This document shows positions 1-10,843 of a stretch of DNA of 64,000 nt, piece after piece. Made by a program: the position numbers and the translations under genes. Position 1 is the stretch's first letter. Each line of letters opens with the position of its first letter. Below the pieces are notes generated by a model. The model did no database searches, was not told the DNA's origin, and was given only the letters and a program-made list of their open reading frames with translations. The stretch covers positions 62,001 to 126,000 of the forward strand of contig FWWN02000254.1 in the NCBI GenBank assembly GCA_900175165.2. Direction: 5' to 3'. Source of the stretch: Rhizomucor pusillus. Its lineage: Eukaryota > Mucoromycota > Mucoromycetes > Mucorales > Lichtheimiaceae.

Positions 1-217
1 TCAAGTCTATGTATTTGAACTGTATGTCAGCTTGATCTTTTGGTCTTTTCATACATGTCATATACACACCGTCACCGCGGCCAGTTCTCTGTGCTTGGTC
101 GGCAGGCTGAATCTGACTTGGGTCGAACTCGGCGTCTTCGTCGACGTCGTAGTAGGGATCACCTCGGTTTTGGACAAAGTCCTTGTCGTAGTCTTGGAAA
201 GTGTTCAAGTTGGACAT
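1..217 (-). CDS. Partial hypothetical protein, N-terminal end only
   Basis: The start codon is at 217-215 on the minus strand, and about 50 acidic, aspartate- and glutamine-rich residues follow (it begins MSNLNTFQDYDKDF). Near position 69 the frame reaches a GTGTGT donor. A GCTGAC branch-like motif and ATACAG acceptor lie about 50 nt further on, so I infer a first intron at roughly 19-68 with the second exon leaving the window. No signal peptide or membrane segment is seen in this part. I do not recognise the family, and most of the gene lies outside the window. Confidence 0.5.
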   Translation of the reverse strand, partial: MSNLNTFQDYDKDFVQNRGDPYYDVDEDAEFDPSQIQPADQAQRTGRGDGVYMTCMKRPKDQADIQFKYIDL

Positions 218-695
218 TGTGTTACAAGCGCGAAAAAGAGCGTGATGTGGGGGAATAGGCTCGGTAGAGGGTATTTATTTCATTTATGCACACAGACCCT
301 TCATCGGACTTGCGTCAGTTCAAGGTCAATGCAGAATCAGATTTACGAAAAAACTGGAACAAGGCCCTCCAGGTCGCTCTCAAGCAATAATGATCTCATT
401 ATCATTCTCACCCCTTCCATCGATCGACGGGAAATCATTGAATCGCTAAATATGGATGACTGACCCTTTTGCAACCTGAAACGGCATACGTAGTTTGACC
501 AATCGGTATTTAATATGCATTAAGACTGTATTGCGGTATTAACAACTCAAAAGAAAGAAAGAAAAAAAAGGAGGATAAGGATTTGATGCATGGATGTGGG
601 AGAGAGAGAGAGGGAAGAAAGGTGTAAATGAAAAAAAAAAGAGTTAAAAGTCTAGTAGATTAAAACCAAAAACTAGCAGACAATGGGACTAGTAG
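218..695. other. Intergenic, between two minus-strand genes
   Basis: This stretch would hold the promoter of the edge gene and the 3' region of SGF29. It has short purine runs (GA repeats near 600-615) but no convincing open frame or RNA gene. Confidence 0.5.
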
Positions 696-2047
696 CTATT
701 TTGATGATTTGGGCATCTCCAGTACGTGTTCCGGCATCACGTATTTCACTTCATTGTTATCATCTTCAAATTGTACCTTGTAGCTTCCTGCGGTGCTCAA
801 GTCCTTGTTCTGAAAAGAGGTGGGTTGGGGGTGGGGAAGAGATTAGAATTTTTTTCTGTTGTTCTCCCAGAGATAAAAAAAAATGCAGCAATGCTACCTT
901 ATTTGGAGGCAGAATGACCGTTGCTTTGTAAAAGCAAGTTGTTCCAGGATACAGTGCCAAAACATCCTGACCGGCGGGTACTTCAGGCAAATGCTGGGAC
1001 TCGTTACCATCGGGTACAGGTATTACATTTCGAGGAGGTATGAAATATCGTCTAAAGACGATCATGTCAGAAGGACAGAAAATACTGGAATATACGTTGT
1101 GAACCTACTGTTTCTGTCCGTATTCGTCCTGATCCACATCTTCTACCTGATACCTGCATGGAGAGTTAAAAGCATATTATAAATTTGAGTATCTTACAGT
1201 GGATAACTTACTTGTTCTTATCAGCATGGAAACTGATGACCACTGCGAGGATCCATTCCTCGTTCTTGTCTTTTTGCTTTGGTTGCTTGGCAGCCACCTA
1301 TTCACAGAATCAGTCCGATCGCTCGACCGTCTGCAAATGTTTTTTCACTTACTGATGTGCCTGGTGGGATAACGTCGCTGTTCGGTGCACTTGTCAGTAG
1401 CTTTCATCGTGGGAAAACCTTCCAGTCCAGCCTGACTTACTTTTTGGCTCTTTTCGATGAAGCGCTGCTCGGCGACGCAGTGCTCGATTTCAATTCATCA
1501 GCTTCACTTTTCCTCTTCTTCCTCTTTTGTTCTGCAAAATCCAGCAAACGATTAATGGATGATTAAACAAGGAAAAGGGGTTCCGGTTGCTACTTACCGT
1601 GACTATTCTCAGACGCCTCGCGCAACGCCATGAGCACGGAAACCTTCTCCACGATATCGCTAATTGTGCTGCATAGAAGCTATGGTTACCGACCCTAAGA
1701 AGAGGAGAACTGAACAGAGATGATAACTACCGAGCCTCATTTGCAGATAAATCAATGCTTTGTTTATACAAGTCCCTGAGTCTTTCTGCCGTGTTGATCG
1801 GCAAGTCTGCGTTTTGATGCAAAACAAGTATTAGCTTGTCGCAAGGCAATTATTCCAAATAATTATTACCTTCGTCATTTGAGACCGTTTTTCGTATTTC
1901 ATTGATCCCTTCAAGCGCTGAATCTGTTTCTTTTTGGATACCGTCAAGTTTAGCCAACGAGGAGCATATATGCTTCCACAGGCTCAACTCTTCGTTCGTC
2001 TCCTCGAGAGAAGCCGACCGTGACGTCCGTGATTTGCGATCCATCAT
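696..2047 (-). CDS. SGF29: SAGA complex subunit SGF29, tandem-Tudor H3K4me reader
   Basis: SGF29 is the SAGA histone acetyltransferase subunit that binds methylated H3K4 through a C-terminal double Tudor domain in the nucleus. The first exon (2047-1870) encodes a charged helical N-terminus. Exons at 1806-1731 and 1668-1598 continue the coiled region, and a lysine-rich linker (about 1531-1441) looks like a nuclear localisation signal. The downstream exons carry the diagnostic SGF29 pattern: a PPGTSVAAK-like entry, EEWILAVVISFHADKNKYQV, an aromatic segment with RYFIPPRNVIPVP, then VLALYPGTTCFYKATV and a final segment with QFEDD and YVMPEHV ending in MPKSSK. There are at least seven exons. The junction near 1390-1440 did not close in phase by eye, so that boundary is uncertain. 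The identity rests on the C-terminal motifs. Either of two adjacent methionines (2047 or 2044) could start it. Confidence 0.88.
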
Positions 2048-3894
2048 GTTGCAATCAAGGATCTAGCCAGACGAGGTATAGATTTCAGCAAACGGCCCCG
2101 TTTCCGGTAATGTACAATGCGATTAGGGGGAGAAATAAGAGGATTGGGCGTTGCCTTAACCGTGTTGCCAAGATTAGGAGGGGACTGCGTTGTCCGTCTC
2201 TTCTTTGCGGGTGGTGATGGTATCAAATGTTCACTTCACAGCGGCTCATTTCAAATAGCGCAAGCATTAAAAACATCACCAACAACAACAGATTCTTTCT
2301 GTTGCATATACTTTGGTTTTAATTGTAAGGCTAATTGTATCCTATTGAACGTGCTGTACGCATCCTTGGAATTGATTGCATGGTTGCAAAGATTCTGACG
2401 AGAAACGTCTGTTCGTTCGTGCCAGTTTTACACCACGTAGATCTGAAATAGAAGATATAGGATTCTCATGAATTGAGGCGCTCAATGGTGAGATAGACTA
2501 TCGTCAATTAGAGTAGATACGTGGTCAATTGTAATGGATAATTGCACAGGCTTATTGTTACGGTATTCACTCGTAACTTGTCGATCAATGTCAAGAAGAT
2601 AACATTTGGGGACCGGTTTCGCATCGCACAGTCGATACATAACATACTTTTTCTCTCTTGTTGCTATGAACAATGATCAGAATGATATCTCACTCTCTCT
2701 TTAGACTGAAACCCTGCTAAAAGCGGTCGACAATGTTCATGTTTCATTCTTTTCTGCTTGATATCTCCATGGCTGTGCCAAGAGGGCACTAGCATTTTGT
2801 TTCCAGTCAATCCTCTGCGTGGTGTCTACAAAGTCTAGACAACGGCGAAAGAAACGGCCGTTGTCTGATCAGCGGGCTGTAGCGGCGGGGCTACGTCTAA
2901 TGTACAACCACCACGTTCAGTTATCAAAATGCGGGAGCCATGAAGAAAATCGTGTCTGTATCTAGAAGTCTTCCACAATGCTACTGATAACTGTAGAATA
3001 GTTTGGCTTGCATTACATCATCTCCAGCAGAGAGGATGTTTGACTCACGAGCCGATTATCATCACACAGTGACAGCGCGGGAAAACATTACATAATAGAC
3101 TATCCAGCATCTTGAAAGGATGTTTCTCCTCTGGCCTCTCACATGGCTTAATGAAGATATTATATGTCACTTACAGCTTTCCACAGATTTTCGATGTTCT
3201 TGAATTTACTGTGCATTCTTCAGTTTCTAGCACTGCTGGTATTCCGCAACCGGATCTGTCGAAGCCACCAAAAAAACTAAGAGACTAACTGAGACATGTT
3301 AGCTACTCACCAAAGTAGACTAAAAAAAGACGGTCTCTCGACCTAAAGTTGTGAAAACTAGAACAGAGTTACTAAAGCAGTGATGCATCAAAAAGAAGGA
3401 GGACAAGTGGCCATTGCTAGTAACAATAATAACAGTGCGCACTGACCACATGAGTGGTAGCACGACGGTCTACGCAAGGTCTAGCAGCATTGACAATGTA
3501 AAAGCAATAAGAATGTAAAGAAATTATTATTAACGACGATGACGATGACGATGACGATCAGTCGCCGCTGGCCTAATCTGTAGACTTGGGGCGGTCTGGA
3601 ACAAATCCAGGCACGCAAAAATCTATGGTTGTGTCTGAGATCCATTAACGCGAGTGAGACACTGCGAATAGACGACCGTACTTTGCGGTGATGAAGATCA
3701 AGGGGCATCCGATATTGCCACGAGGCAACCTAATAAGTAGTTAGCTCATCTGCGGGCCTTTGTTGCTGAGACAAAAAGACGACACAACAATAACCCGGGC
3801 AACCTTAAAAGAAAGAAGAGCCTTGATTTACCCTTTTTACTTTTCATTCATCTTTGCTGCTGGTTCAGCTTGACTGACTGACTGACTTTGCACC
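2048..3894. other. Intergenic region, 1.8 kb
   Basis: No gene is supported here on either strand. Short open frames (for example 3481-3708 minus) are low-complexity GAC-repeat translations. A perfect 10-bp inverted repeat lies at 2837-2866. The right end, next to the GH17 gene, must hold its promoter. Confidence 0.55.
2837..2866. repeat. Perfect 10-bp inverted repeat with 10-nt loop
   Basis: The arm AGACAACGGC (2837-2846) is matched exactly by GCCGTTGTCT (2857-2866) across a purine-rich loop. It lies inside a long intergenic region with no adjacent gene end, so it is not an obvious terminator. It could be a palindromic binding site or chance. Confidence 0.6.
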
Positions 3895-4838
3895 ATGCAC
3901 TTTACACTCCTTTTGACCATCACACTCCTTATTGTCAACAATCTTGTGCACGCACTTCCTGTCGCTAAGCGTAGCAGTGGATCGCTCTGGGGCATCACGT
4001 GAGTTGTTGGGATTGCAAATGAGATCATCATCACTGCTTCTTATCTGACCAGCATCGATCATTTGCAATTAGTTACACTGCAAAGAACCCTGATGGATCG
4101 TGCCAGAGCGCTGACCAAGTCGCAGAAGCTGTCGGCCGCATGAAGCAAAACGGTATTCTGAACATCCGCACGTATTCTCAAGAATGCGACCAACTCCCCA
4201 ACATCTTGAGCGCTATCGAGAAGCAAGGTGGTGGCATGACCGTCATGGCTGCCGCCTGGCTCGATGGTTCTTCCGGCGACGAGGAGGAAATCAGCACTCT
4301 TGTATCGAATGTTAAAAAGGCCAACAAGGAATACATTTACGGTGTCACCGTCGGAAACGAGGCTGTGTTCAACGGCATGTCGGCCAGCGACGTTGCAAAC
4401 AAGATCAATGAGGTCAAGTCCAAGTTGAAGGGTTTCAAGGTTGGCACCGTCGAAACACCCAACACCTACGAATCCTCCTTGATTGATGCTTCCGACATTG
4501 TGGTCGTTAACATCCATCCGTTCTTTGCGCCTGTACCTGCCTCCGACGCTGTCGAGAACCTCCAGCAGCAGTACGATGCATTCAAGAAGAAGGCTGGCGG
4601 CAAAGATATTATCATTGGCGAGTTTGGCTGGCCCACCGCTGGTGACGACAACGGCGACGCTCAGCCCGGTGTCTCTGACCTGGCAACCGTCGTCGAGAGC
4701 CTTGAAAAGAGCAACCTCAAGTACTACTTTTTCGAGTACCAGGACTCGGACTGGAAGGGCGAAGGCGCGTTTGCGGTTGAGTCCCACTGGGGTATCTTTA
4801 ACGACAAGGGCAAATCAAAGATTAGCGAATTCCATTGA
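3895..4838 (+). CDS. Secreted GH17 beta-1,3-glucanase / glucanosyltransferase-like (Bgl2/Scw family)
   Basis: This is predicted to cleave or remodel beta-1,3-glucan at the cell wall or outside the cell. Exon 1 (3895-3998) encodes a hydrophobic signal peptide ending near VHA and a Lys-Arg pair (LPVAKR) typical of Kex2 processing. One intron (3999-4072) is followed by exon 2 (4073-4838), giving about 289 residues, normal for the single-domain family. GH17 landmarks are present in order: an RTYSQECDQ strand, the acid/base glutamate in VTVGNEA, and the nucleophile glutamate in IIIGEFGWPT, then a typical end with FFEYQDSDWK and HWGIFN. The start is chosen because it directly precedes the signal sequence. 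No GPI signal or carbohydrate-binding module is seen, so it is probably a soluble wall protein. Exact linkage specificity cannot be read from the sequence. Confidence 0.92.
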
Positions 4839-5196
4839 ATAAGATAAAATAAAATGGGAGTTTGCAGGATGACAACAATCCTCTGGGTACTTCATGTGTC
4901 AATGTATCTTGGCAACGGGGTCTGGCCACCCAGAAATGGAATACGAACTTCTTGAAAATCTTTGTCTGTGCGACAATGCCCCGCGAACGTCAATTAAACA
5001 TCTTTAAAAAAAGATGTGTAGTACCTCCACAAGCACGCACGCACGCACATAATACGCCGTTGTACTCATCTCCTCCCTCCTTCTCTTTTTCTTTTCTTTT
5101 CCCTTCTTTTTCTCTCACGCCATATCCTCTCGCTGCTTCTTCTTCTGTCTTTGCTTCAATACATTCCTTTTCCCTCATCAAATCATTTAAACGCCG
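4839..5196. promoter_or_regulatory. Intergenic region with pyrimidine-rich upstream tract
   Basis: From about 5060 to 5160 the plus strand is strongly C/T-rich just ahead of the start at 5197. This is a common promoter or 5'-UTR feature of fungal genes and fits transcription of the secreted-protein gene. Repeated GCAC units occur near 5035-5050. No TATA box is obvious. Confidence 0.4.
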
Positions 5197-5751
5197 ATGC
5201 GCCAAAATAGGAGCGTTGTTGGATTTTACTACTTGCTTTTATTCTTCTCGACACTGCTGCAGCGCGTAGGAGCACAAGTCGGGCCCGACATCAGCAACCC
5301 TCCCTACAACGGCACGGTAACTCCAGGAGACCATGTCGAGATCGATTTCCAGTACCAGAACGTCGGCACAGGCAATTACACTGTGGATATTGCGATCTGG
5401 AACGATGCATCTGCTACGCAGCTTATCCAGAACATCACGACGAATCGAGAGGTGCCCAGCGGCAACTCGACCGGAGTCCAGCTGGATTTTACCTACAACT
5501 CGAGCTACACATGGAACGTGCCCGGCGGTCTCACGTATACGAATCCCAACAACTCGAGCGATGTGACGCCTGTCGAGATCTTTTACTTGACTGTCACTGC
5601 AGTCGCTGATACAACGTATTTGCAGGATATCCGCCTGCGCTCCCGCCCCATCATGCTCCACTACAACGCCGCCGCTGGACTTGCTCCTCTCCATATCTTC
5701 GGCCTCGTTGCAATTGCGTTACCCGTACTATTGATTAATACCTTGTTTTAA
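5197..5751 (+). CDS. Secreted, probably GPI-anchored, N-glycosylated protein of unknown function
   Basis: A single uninterrupted frame encodes 184 residues. It opens with a basic start and a strong hydrophobic signal peptide (about residues 9-27, ending RVGAQ). A beta-rich ectodomain of about 130 residues follows, with several N-glycosylation sequons (NGT, NYT, NIT, NST, NSS). It closes with a hydrophobic stretch (HIFGLVAIALPVLLINTLF) that ends the protein, after a small-residue segment (NAAAGLA) suitable as a GPI attachment site. The ectodomain resembles the small immunoglobulin-like secreted proteins often found next to wall genes in fungi, but I do not recognise a named family. It lies 358 bp downstream of the GH17 gene on the same strand. 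Confidence 0.8.
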   Translation: MRQNRSVVGFYYLLLFFSTLLQRVGAQVGPDISNPPYNGTVTPGDHVEIDFQYQNVGTGNYTVDIAIWNDASATQLIQNITTNREVPSGNSTGVQLDFTYNSSYTWNVPGGLTYTNPNNSSDVTPVEIFYLTVTAVADTTYLQDIRLRSRPIMLHYNAAAGLAPLHIFGLVAIALPVLLINTLF

Positions 5752-6229
5752 TGACATTTTTTACTACCTTCAAAAACCAGCAGATATGTTTTTACACTTT
5801 ATAAATCGTCTATATTTTATTAACATTCTTCTAATCCATAACATGAGTGACATGCGGCACCAAGACTGTGGATAATTTAGATGTTGTTTTACCTAGTACT
5901 TTTTAAGGTGGGTGCGCAAGCTGCTAATGAAGCTAACCAGAGAAAAAGATGAGGGATTATAGCCGATATAGGGAAATTGAGAGAAGACATGTACAGGTAC
6001 TATAATCGTTGCAGGATCACTTATCGTAATCAATAGAGATAAGAAATACATGGGTGTCAGGTTTGAGTGATATACCATCATATTACTACTACTACTACGA
6101 CTTATCTGGGACAGAAGACGAGAATGGGTTATCGGCTGAGTTCACTTTGTCACACCTCGCATTGATCTTTCAAATTTGGAGAGAAGAAAAAGCGGGGCCT
6201 TATCGCTCCAGACCCTTTACACAACAACC
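5752..6229. other. Intergenic region
   Basis: AT-rich 3' region of the preceding gene and promoter of the dioxygenase gene. A run of TAC/TAT repeats sits near 6080-6100. No gene is supported. Confidence 0.5.
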
Positions 6230-7438
6230 ATGGTGCATGAAATTCCTGTCATTGACTTTGGAAACTTTAACGAGAATCCAAAGCAAGTTGCTCAGCAGGT
6301 TCTCGAGGCCTGCAAGTCTATTGGGTTCTTTTACATTGTGAACCATGGTGTTAAGCAGGATCAGATCGATCGCGCCTTCCAGTTGGCGAAAGAATTCTTT
6401 GACCAGCCTTCCGAAGAAAAGCGAAAATACTTGATCCAGACGAACAACCATGGATACTCGGAACTGTACAGCGAAACGTAATGCCGCGTAACAAAAAATG
6501 ATTGCCAGGGCGTAACTCACTTACGGAAAATAGACTTGACCCTGAGCATCAACGTCAAGGCGATCACAAGGAGTATGTTGACAAAAGTTACTTGCCAATT
6601 AACCACCACCAAGAGTTAACTGGACTGATTTATTTAGAGGATTCAATTTTCGCAATTTTGTGCATGGCAAGTCGTTTGCGCCGTTACCGCCTATCTTTGA
6701 GGAACACAAGGACTTTGTCGAAGGATTTTCCAGGGTAGGCGGAGGAGGAAGAGGCTAAATCCGGATGCCCGGGAAACTGGGAGAGGAGAAATCTCAGATT
6801 GATTTATTTAGGCGTGCCACGCGACAGCGATGCGAGTGCTCGAAGCGTTTGCGGTTGCACTCGAGGTAACTATCCAGTAGTTTTCTCCTATCATTACAGC
6901 AATTGATAGATGTAAATACCTCTGCTAGATTCCGGACGAGCAAGGCGGCTCAAAGTGGTTTACAGAGAGACACGCGTACGATACCGAGAACGGCCAGATC
7001 CTGCGGTTCTTAAAGTACCCACGCGGAGGCGAGTCGACGTACAAGGAGTCTGTGCGTGCAGGTGCGCACAGCGACTATGGAAGCATCACGTTGCTGTTCC
7101 AAAAGGATGTTCCTGGCCTTGAAGTGCAAGCGAGCCGCACCGAATGGATCTCGGCGCCACTTATTGAGAACTCTATCCTCGTCAACGTCGGCGACCAAAT
7201 GGAGTTTTGGACCAATGGATTGTTCAAGTCCACCTTGCACCGAGTCACGTTTTTGCCCGCACACAATCACCTCGACCGCTACTCGATTCCGTTCTTTGTG
7301 CATCCGCAGGACTCGGTGCTCCTCTCGCCTATTCCTAGCAAACTTATTCCTGCTCCTTCAAACGAAGCTGGCAACCAGGAAATCCTGACCGCTGGCGAGC
7401 ACCTCAGACGCCGCTTGGATGCTACGTACAAATACTAA
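6230..7438 (+). CDS. 2-oxoglutarate/Fe(II)-dependent dioxygenase, isopenicillin-N-synthase-like
   Basis: A non-heme iron oxygenase expected in the cytosol; the substrate cannot be inferred. Five exons join cleanly (6230-6477, 6534-6572, 6638-6734, 6812-6865, 6929-7438) to 315 residues, the usual size of this superfamily. The N-terminal DIOX_N region shows IPVIDFGNF and GFFYIVNHGV. The middle has LDPEHQRQGDHKEGFNF. The catalytic core has the iron ligands in AHSDYGSITLL (H-x-D) and the distal histidine in STLHRVTF, followed by RYSIPFFVHP, whose arginine binds the 2-oxoglutarate carboxylate. All catalytic positions are intact. An in-frame upstream ATG (6176) would add 18 residues. I prefer 6230 because MVHEIPVIDFG matches the usual family start. 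Neighbouring genes do not indicate a biosynthetic cluster. Confidence 0.9.
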
Positions 7439-7514
7439 CTGACTTGGCTTTATTCGTAATTCTATTTCTGCTTATATATGTACAATGTTGGCACCTTTGC
7501 TCAGTATTTCCAAA

Positions 7515-8005
7515 TTACATCTTTACATTTTGCTGTGGCAGAGACTGGAACTCTCGTTGCAGGCTGGAGACAGCCAGGCGGAACCGGCCATCCAGTTTCG
7601 ATTCATCTACGTGTTTCGCAACGTGCTCGTACTGCTCAATGTATTCCTGCACAGCCTCCCGGGCTGCGACCACGTCGTTGTCGTAGTATACAGATCCAAA
7701 TGATTCATTTGCACAGTCAAGCTTTTTTGCCCAATAAGTTATCAGGATATCGGTCATTTGCATCTAAATTTATTTACTTCTTCTTTGGCAAATTTCAGTA
7801 AGTGCTCCAGCTTGCCCCATTGATCTTGTTCGATAGCAGCAGCAGCAGAGCGTCGTCGTCGTCGTTGTTGTTGTCTGTGTGGGTGCCGAGTAGTTAGATG
7901 GCGCAGGCGAGAAGCCCACTTTGCAATGTAGAAATAGTGCTCGTTTGTTCTATCACGGTGACAATCGCAGTCGCAGCAGGAGCGTCGTTGTGAAGAAAAA
8001 AGCAT
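7515..8005 (-). CDS. Small helical protein of unknown function
   Basis: Three exons give a clean joined frame: 8005-7920, 7874-7778 and 7721-7515. Intron 1 (45 nt) has a TCTAAC branch site and CACAG acceptor. Intron 2 (56 nt) has CTGATAAC and AAAAAG. The product is about 125 residues. It has a cysteine-rich N-terminus (CCDCDCH), a short Q/R/A homopolymer linker, and then a continuous amphipathic helical region running through LLKFAKEELDCANESFG, YYDNDVVAAREAVQEYIEQY and DESKLDGRFRLAV. A TATATAAAA box on the minus strand lies about 50 bp upstream of the ATG. I do not recognise the family. The helical C-terminal half could be a coiled-coil or adaptor segment. The alternative of two separate short genes is less likely because both introns keep phase and have branch sites. 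Confidence 0.6.
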
Positions 8006-8681
8006 GCAGGAATAATTATCCGAACACGCACAGAGAGAGAGAGAGAAAGAGAGCTATTTTTATATATACTATTTGAGTTCTTGGCTCACTCTCTTGTACT
8101 GACAAGTTCACACACCCCTGGGTCACCCCTTCGGTTCAGCCCGCTTGCATAGGCATCACTTGAAGCAGATCTTTTATTACAGCGCACGGACCCCAGCCAG
8201 CGCAAAGGAGAAGTGACATTGTATGTCCGCGACGCATGGATCAAATTGAAATAATGCAAATAGCAACTTGATCCGCCCGCCCCCAATCAAGTGAATTTAA
8301 AGAAACATCCCTTGTATCCATTCCTATGCATACAAAGAAGAAAATTTTGTTTTTTCCTGCGGTTTCGTTTTCTTTAGTGTATGCGACACAGTGACAAAAA
8401 TTTCGAAAGAAAGAAAGAAAAAAATATGTGAGGAAAAAAAAGGAGAAAAAAGAAAGAAAAAGGAAGTTAGCGACAAAAGGTTTGCATGTATGTTGTAGAA
8501 AAAGAGAGAGAAAGAAAGAGAGAGAGAGAGAGTTGTGTGTATATGTGTGGAAGAAAAAAAAGACATATTGCGAGATTCGGAATAGCGACTTGGGAGGAGG
8601 GAGAGAGAGAAAGAGAGAGTGGGAGGGAAAGGTATAGTTATGCGCGGAAAGGAGTAGTACGCACACGCGACGAATGATCTC
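8006..8681. promoter_or_regulatory. Intergenic region with TATA box and long purine tract
   Basis: On the minus strand a TATATAAAA-type box lies near 8054-8066, about 50 bp upstream of the small helical gene. From about 8395 to 8640 the plus strand is almost purely purine (AAAGAAAG, GAGAGA). Read on the transcribed minus strand this is a long C/T tract between the dma1 stop codon and the next promoter. No coding frame is supported despite open frames created by the low complexity. Confidence 0.45.
8400..8640. repeat. Purine-rich (GA)n/(GAAA)n low-complexity tract
   Basis: About 240 bp with GA, GAAA and GGA units interrupted by a few mixed bases, including uninterrupted AGAG runs near 8505-8532. 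It is a polypurine/polypyrimidine tract that could form triplex DNA or exclude nucleosomes (inference). Confidence 0.8.
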
Positions 8682-10297
8682 TCAAGAAAACGACGATGAA
8701 GCCTCGGCACCGATCGCTACTGCGTATGCGCAAGTATATTTAGTCAATTACATTGGACCAGTGGTAAATGTATAGTTTACTTACGAGGGACATCAGATGA
8801 TCCTCCATCATCGTCTTTTACCACCGCTTGATCTCTCTCGTCCTCGTCGACGCCACCATCAGCACCGCTGGTATCGGCATCCGCCCCGTTTTTCCTCTTT
8901 TTGCTCAGCATCTCTAGGACCTAAGTTGCCGTATTTAGTAAGTTTGACAAAAGGTCGTTTGCATATAGCTTTGTTTTCCTTTTTTTTTTTTTACCTCGCT
9001 TGCTTCGATGGCGACACTCGCATCAAGGTCTGCATAATTCCGGCAAATGGGGCATTGGAACCCAGGATAGTTCTGTAAAAGTGGACGGCAGCATTTGAAA
9101 TGGAACGTGTGCGAGCACGGTGCAACAAACAATGCTTGAAAAGGTGCAATAGCATATAGACAGATGCAGCAATCCTCAATATTGATATCATCAGAATTGC
9201 CAGCCGCCGCCGCCGCTGCTGCTGCTACCCTCGCAACCGCCGCTGTATCGGTGGAATCTGCTCCTCCTCCTCCCATTACTGCATCCAAGACGCTGACATT
9301 GTTTGGTGGGGTCGTCAGATTACGGAGAGATTGAAACGTGTTGAGGCTACAACACCGTGTTTGTAAAAGCCTTTTTAGGAAATGTGCGGGACCATATACG
9401 TACCTGAAAGTGCTCGGCTGGTTTTGCCAGCTTCGATTCAACTCTATACGCATCTTGACTGCTCTGTAGATTTCTGCAAACCGTTTTTTGTTTCATTAAT
9501 AAAGAGGCTCATGTAAGAGTGTAAAGATTGGTTACCTTCAGTGCCACCTTGATAATCGACGCCTAACTGCACAATGTCTCCATCGTTGAGTTGGAAAGGT
9601 CGGGATTCTTGGTTGGGTGGGCTCAGCCGGACATGGTTCAGAAATGTGCCAGAAGACGAACGGGTATCTCGTATGTAAAACTGTCATCATATATATATAT
9701 ATATATATATGTGAGCTATTTCTAGGTACAAGGAAAGGGATGAAACAGCAAGCGCAAGCGCGCGCGCCCGCGCGACGTGGGAGTATCGTTTGGAAGAGAA
9801 AGAGAAAGAGATAGCATTCCTTTTCATCATCAACCCCTCTCCCGCGCGCTATTTCTCGTTTGCAAAACACTTCTCTCCCCCCACCCCTCACCCCACTCCT
9901 TGTCCTCCCCTAGCTATAGCTAGTGTGTGTACGACATGCATACCTTTCCGCCCTCAGTCCATATTTCTGCATGGCCGCGGCTAACTACTTTGCTTCGAAA
10001 GGTGATACGGTTGCTGGACAAGAACCGATCAGTGAAGCGGCCAATCTTTAGTGTCGTGCCTTCCCGTACTTCGCGCTCGATCACATTGAATACGAGTGAT
10101 CGAGACGATTCAAGGTGTGGTACAATCCGAATATGCGGTGGAGGCTCGTCAGGGCTGTCTGTGGACGATGAAGCGACTCTGGCTGCTGCGTTGCTATCAT
10201 TACTCGCGGTGGAGCTGCGAAAGGTTTCATCGGTCGTCGTTGCGGACGTCCGAAGTGGCCGCGGTACTACTGGAGATGACAAGGCTGCTGTGAGCAT
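8682..10297 (-). CDS. dma1: FHA-RING E3 ubiquitin ligase, Dma1/Dma2 (CHFR/RNF8-like) family
   Basis: Dma proteins couple a phosphothreonine-binding FHA domain to a RING E3 and act in the spindle-position checkpoint, septin dynamics and exit from mitosis. The N-terminal Ser/Thr-rich segment is followed by the FHA core split by an intron: HIRIVPHLESSRSLVF, LKIGRFTDRF and VVSRGHAEIW, then FYIRDTRSSSGTFLNHVRLS and NDGDIVQLGVDY. The RING-H2 reads CCICLYAIAPFQALFVAPCS, HTFHFKC and CPICRNYADLD, the specific Dma pattern. A short acidic tail ends at a TGA at 8684-8682. The start at 10297 is preferred; an in-frame ATG at 10417 would add 40 residues. An (AT)n microsatellite lies in one intron (9691-9710). 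The last intron ends GCAGTAG, giving two possible acceptors 3 nt apart in the same frame. Confidence 0.9.
9691..9710. repeat. (AT)n microsatellite inside a dma1 intron
   Basis: Ten uninterrupted AT units, just upstream (in gene orientation) of the ATGACAG acceptor of an FHA-domain intron. Length variation here could affect splicing, but this is speculative. Confidence 0.9.
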
Positions 10298-10843
10298 CGG
10301 GGGCAGCTTGGGGCAGTGGAGTGTTGGTGTGTCTGCCTTGTGTGTTATTGTTGTTGACACAGATAAAGGGTAGGTGGAAGGAAAAGCGCACGAGAGCAAG
10401 CTCAGTGCGACAATCAAAATGGGCCCTAAAGGGGTGGGTGCTTGCTGCTGCCCTTACATCACCCACCACCACATGTAATGCATTCACAGAATTGTTTTCA
10501 TACTTCCTTCCTTCCTTCCTTCCGTCCTACTGTTTATCCTTTCCCTTCTTCTACTTTTATTTCTTCATCATCTTTTTACTGGCATTCTTCTATCCAGTAG
10601 AATAAGCTGCTACGGAAAAATATCTGCCTGCCTGTCTTCCTACCTGCCTTCGTACCCTTCCAGTCCATAGATGCTTGCTTTCAACAACTGATCCAAATTT
10701 TAGAACAATGCGCTCCTGCGTACAGATTGGCATTTAGGTGATAAACCTGCATATAACTTGCCACCACCACAACAACAACAAACATGTAAGCATTGTTGCT
10801 CTCTCTTTGTCCGCTCCTTTTCCTTGTTCGTCGACTCCGCTTA
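10298..10843. other. Divergent intergenic region between dma1 and GPI18
   Basis: About 540 bp shared by two divergent genes. It contains CTTCC repeats (10504-10530), CTGCCTGCCTGTC units near 10622-10650, and a CAACAACAAC run close to the GPI18 start. If dma1 starts at 10417 part of this is coding. No other gene is supported. Confidence 0.45.

Noticed and set aside
3481..3708. Minus-strand frame with repeated Ile-Val run
   Set aside because: Produced by a GAC/GAT trinucleotide repeat; no flanking protein-like sequence or splice structure.
4059..4787. 242-codon open frame antisense to the GH17 gene
   Set aside because: Shadow of a G/C-biased coding sequence; the plus strand carries an intact signal peptide and GH17 catalytic motifs.
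8241..8710. Long overlapping open frames on both strands in the 8.2-8.7 kb stretch
   Set aside because: They arise from polypurine/polypyrimidine low complexity. The translations are Ser/Leu/Phe or Arg/Glu repeats with no domain.
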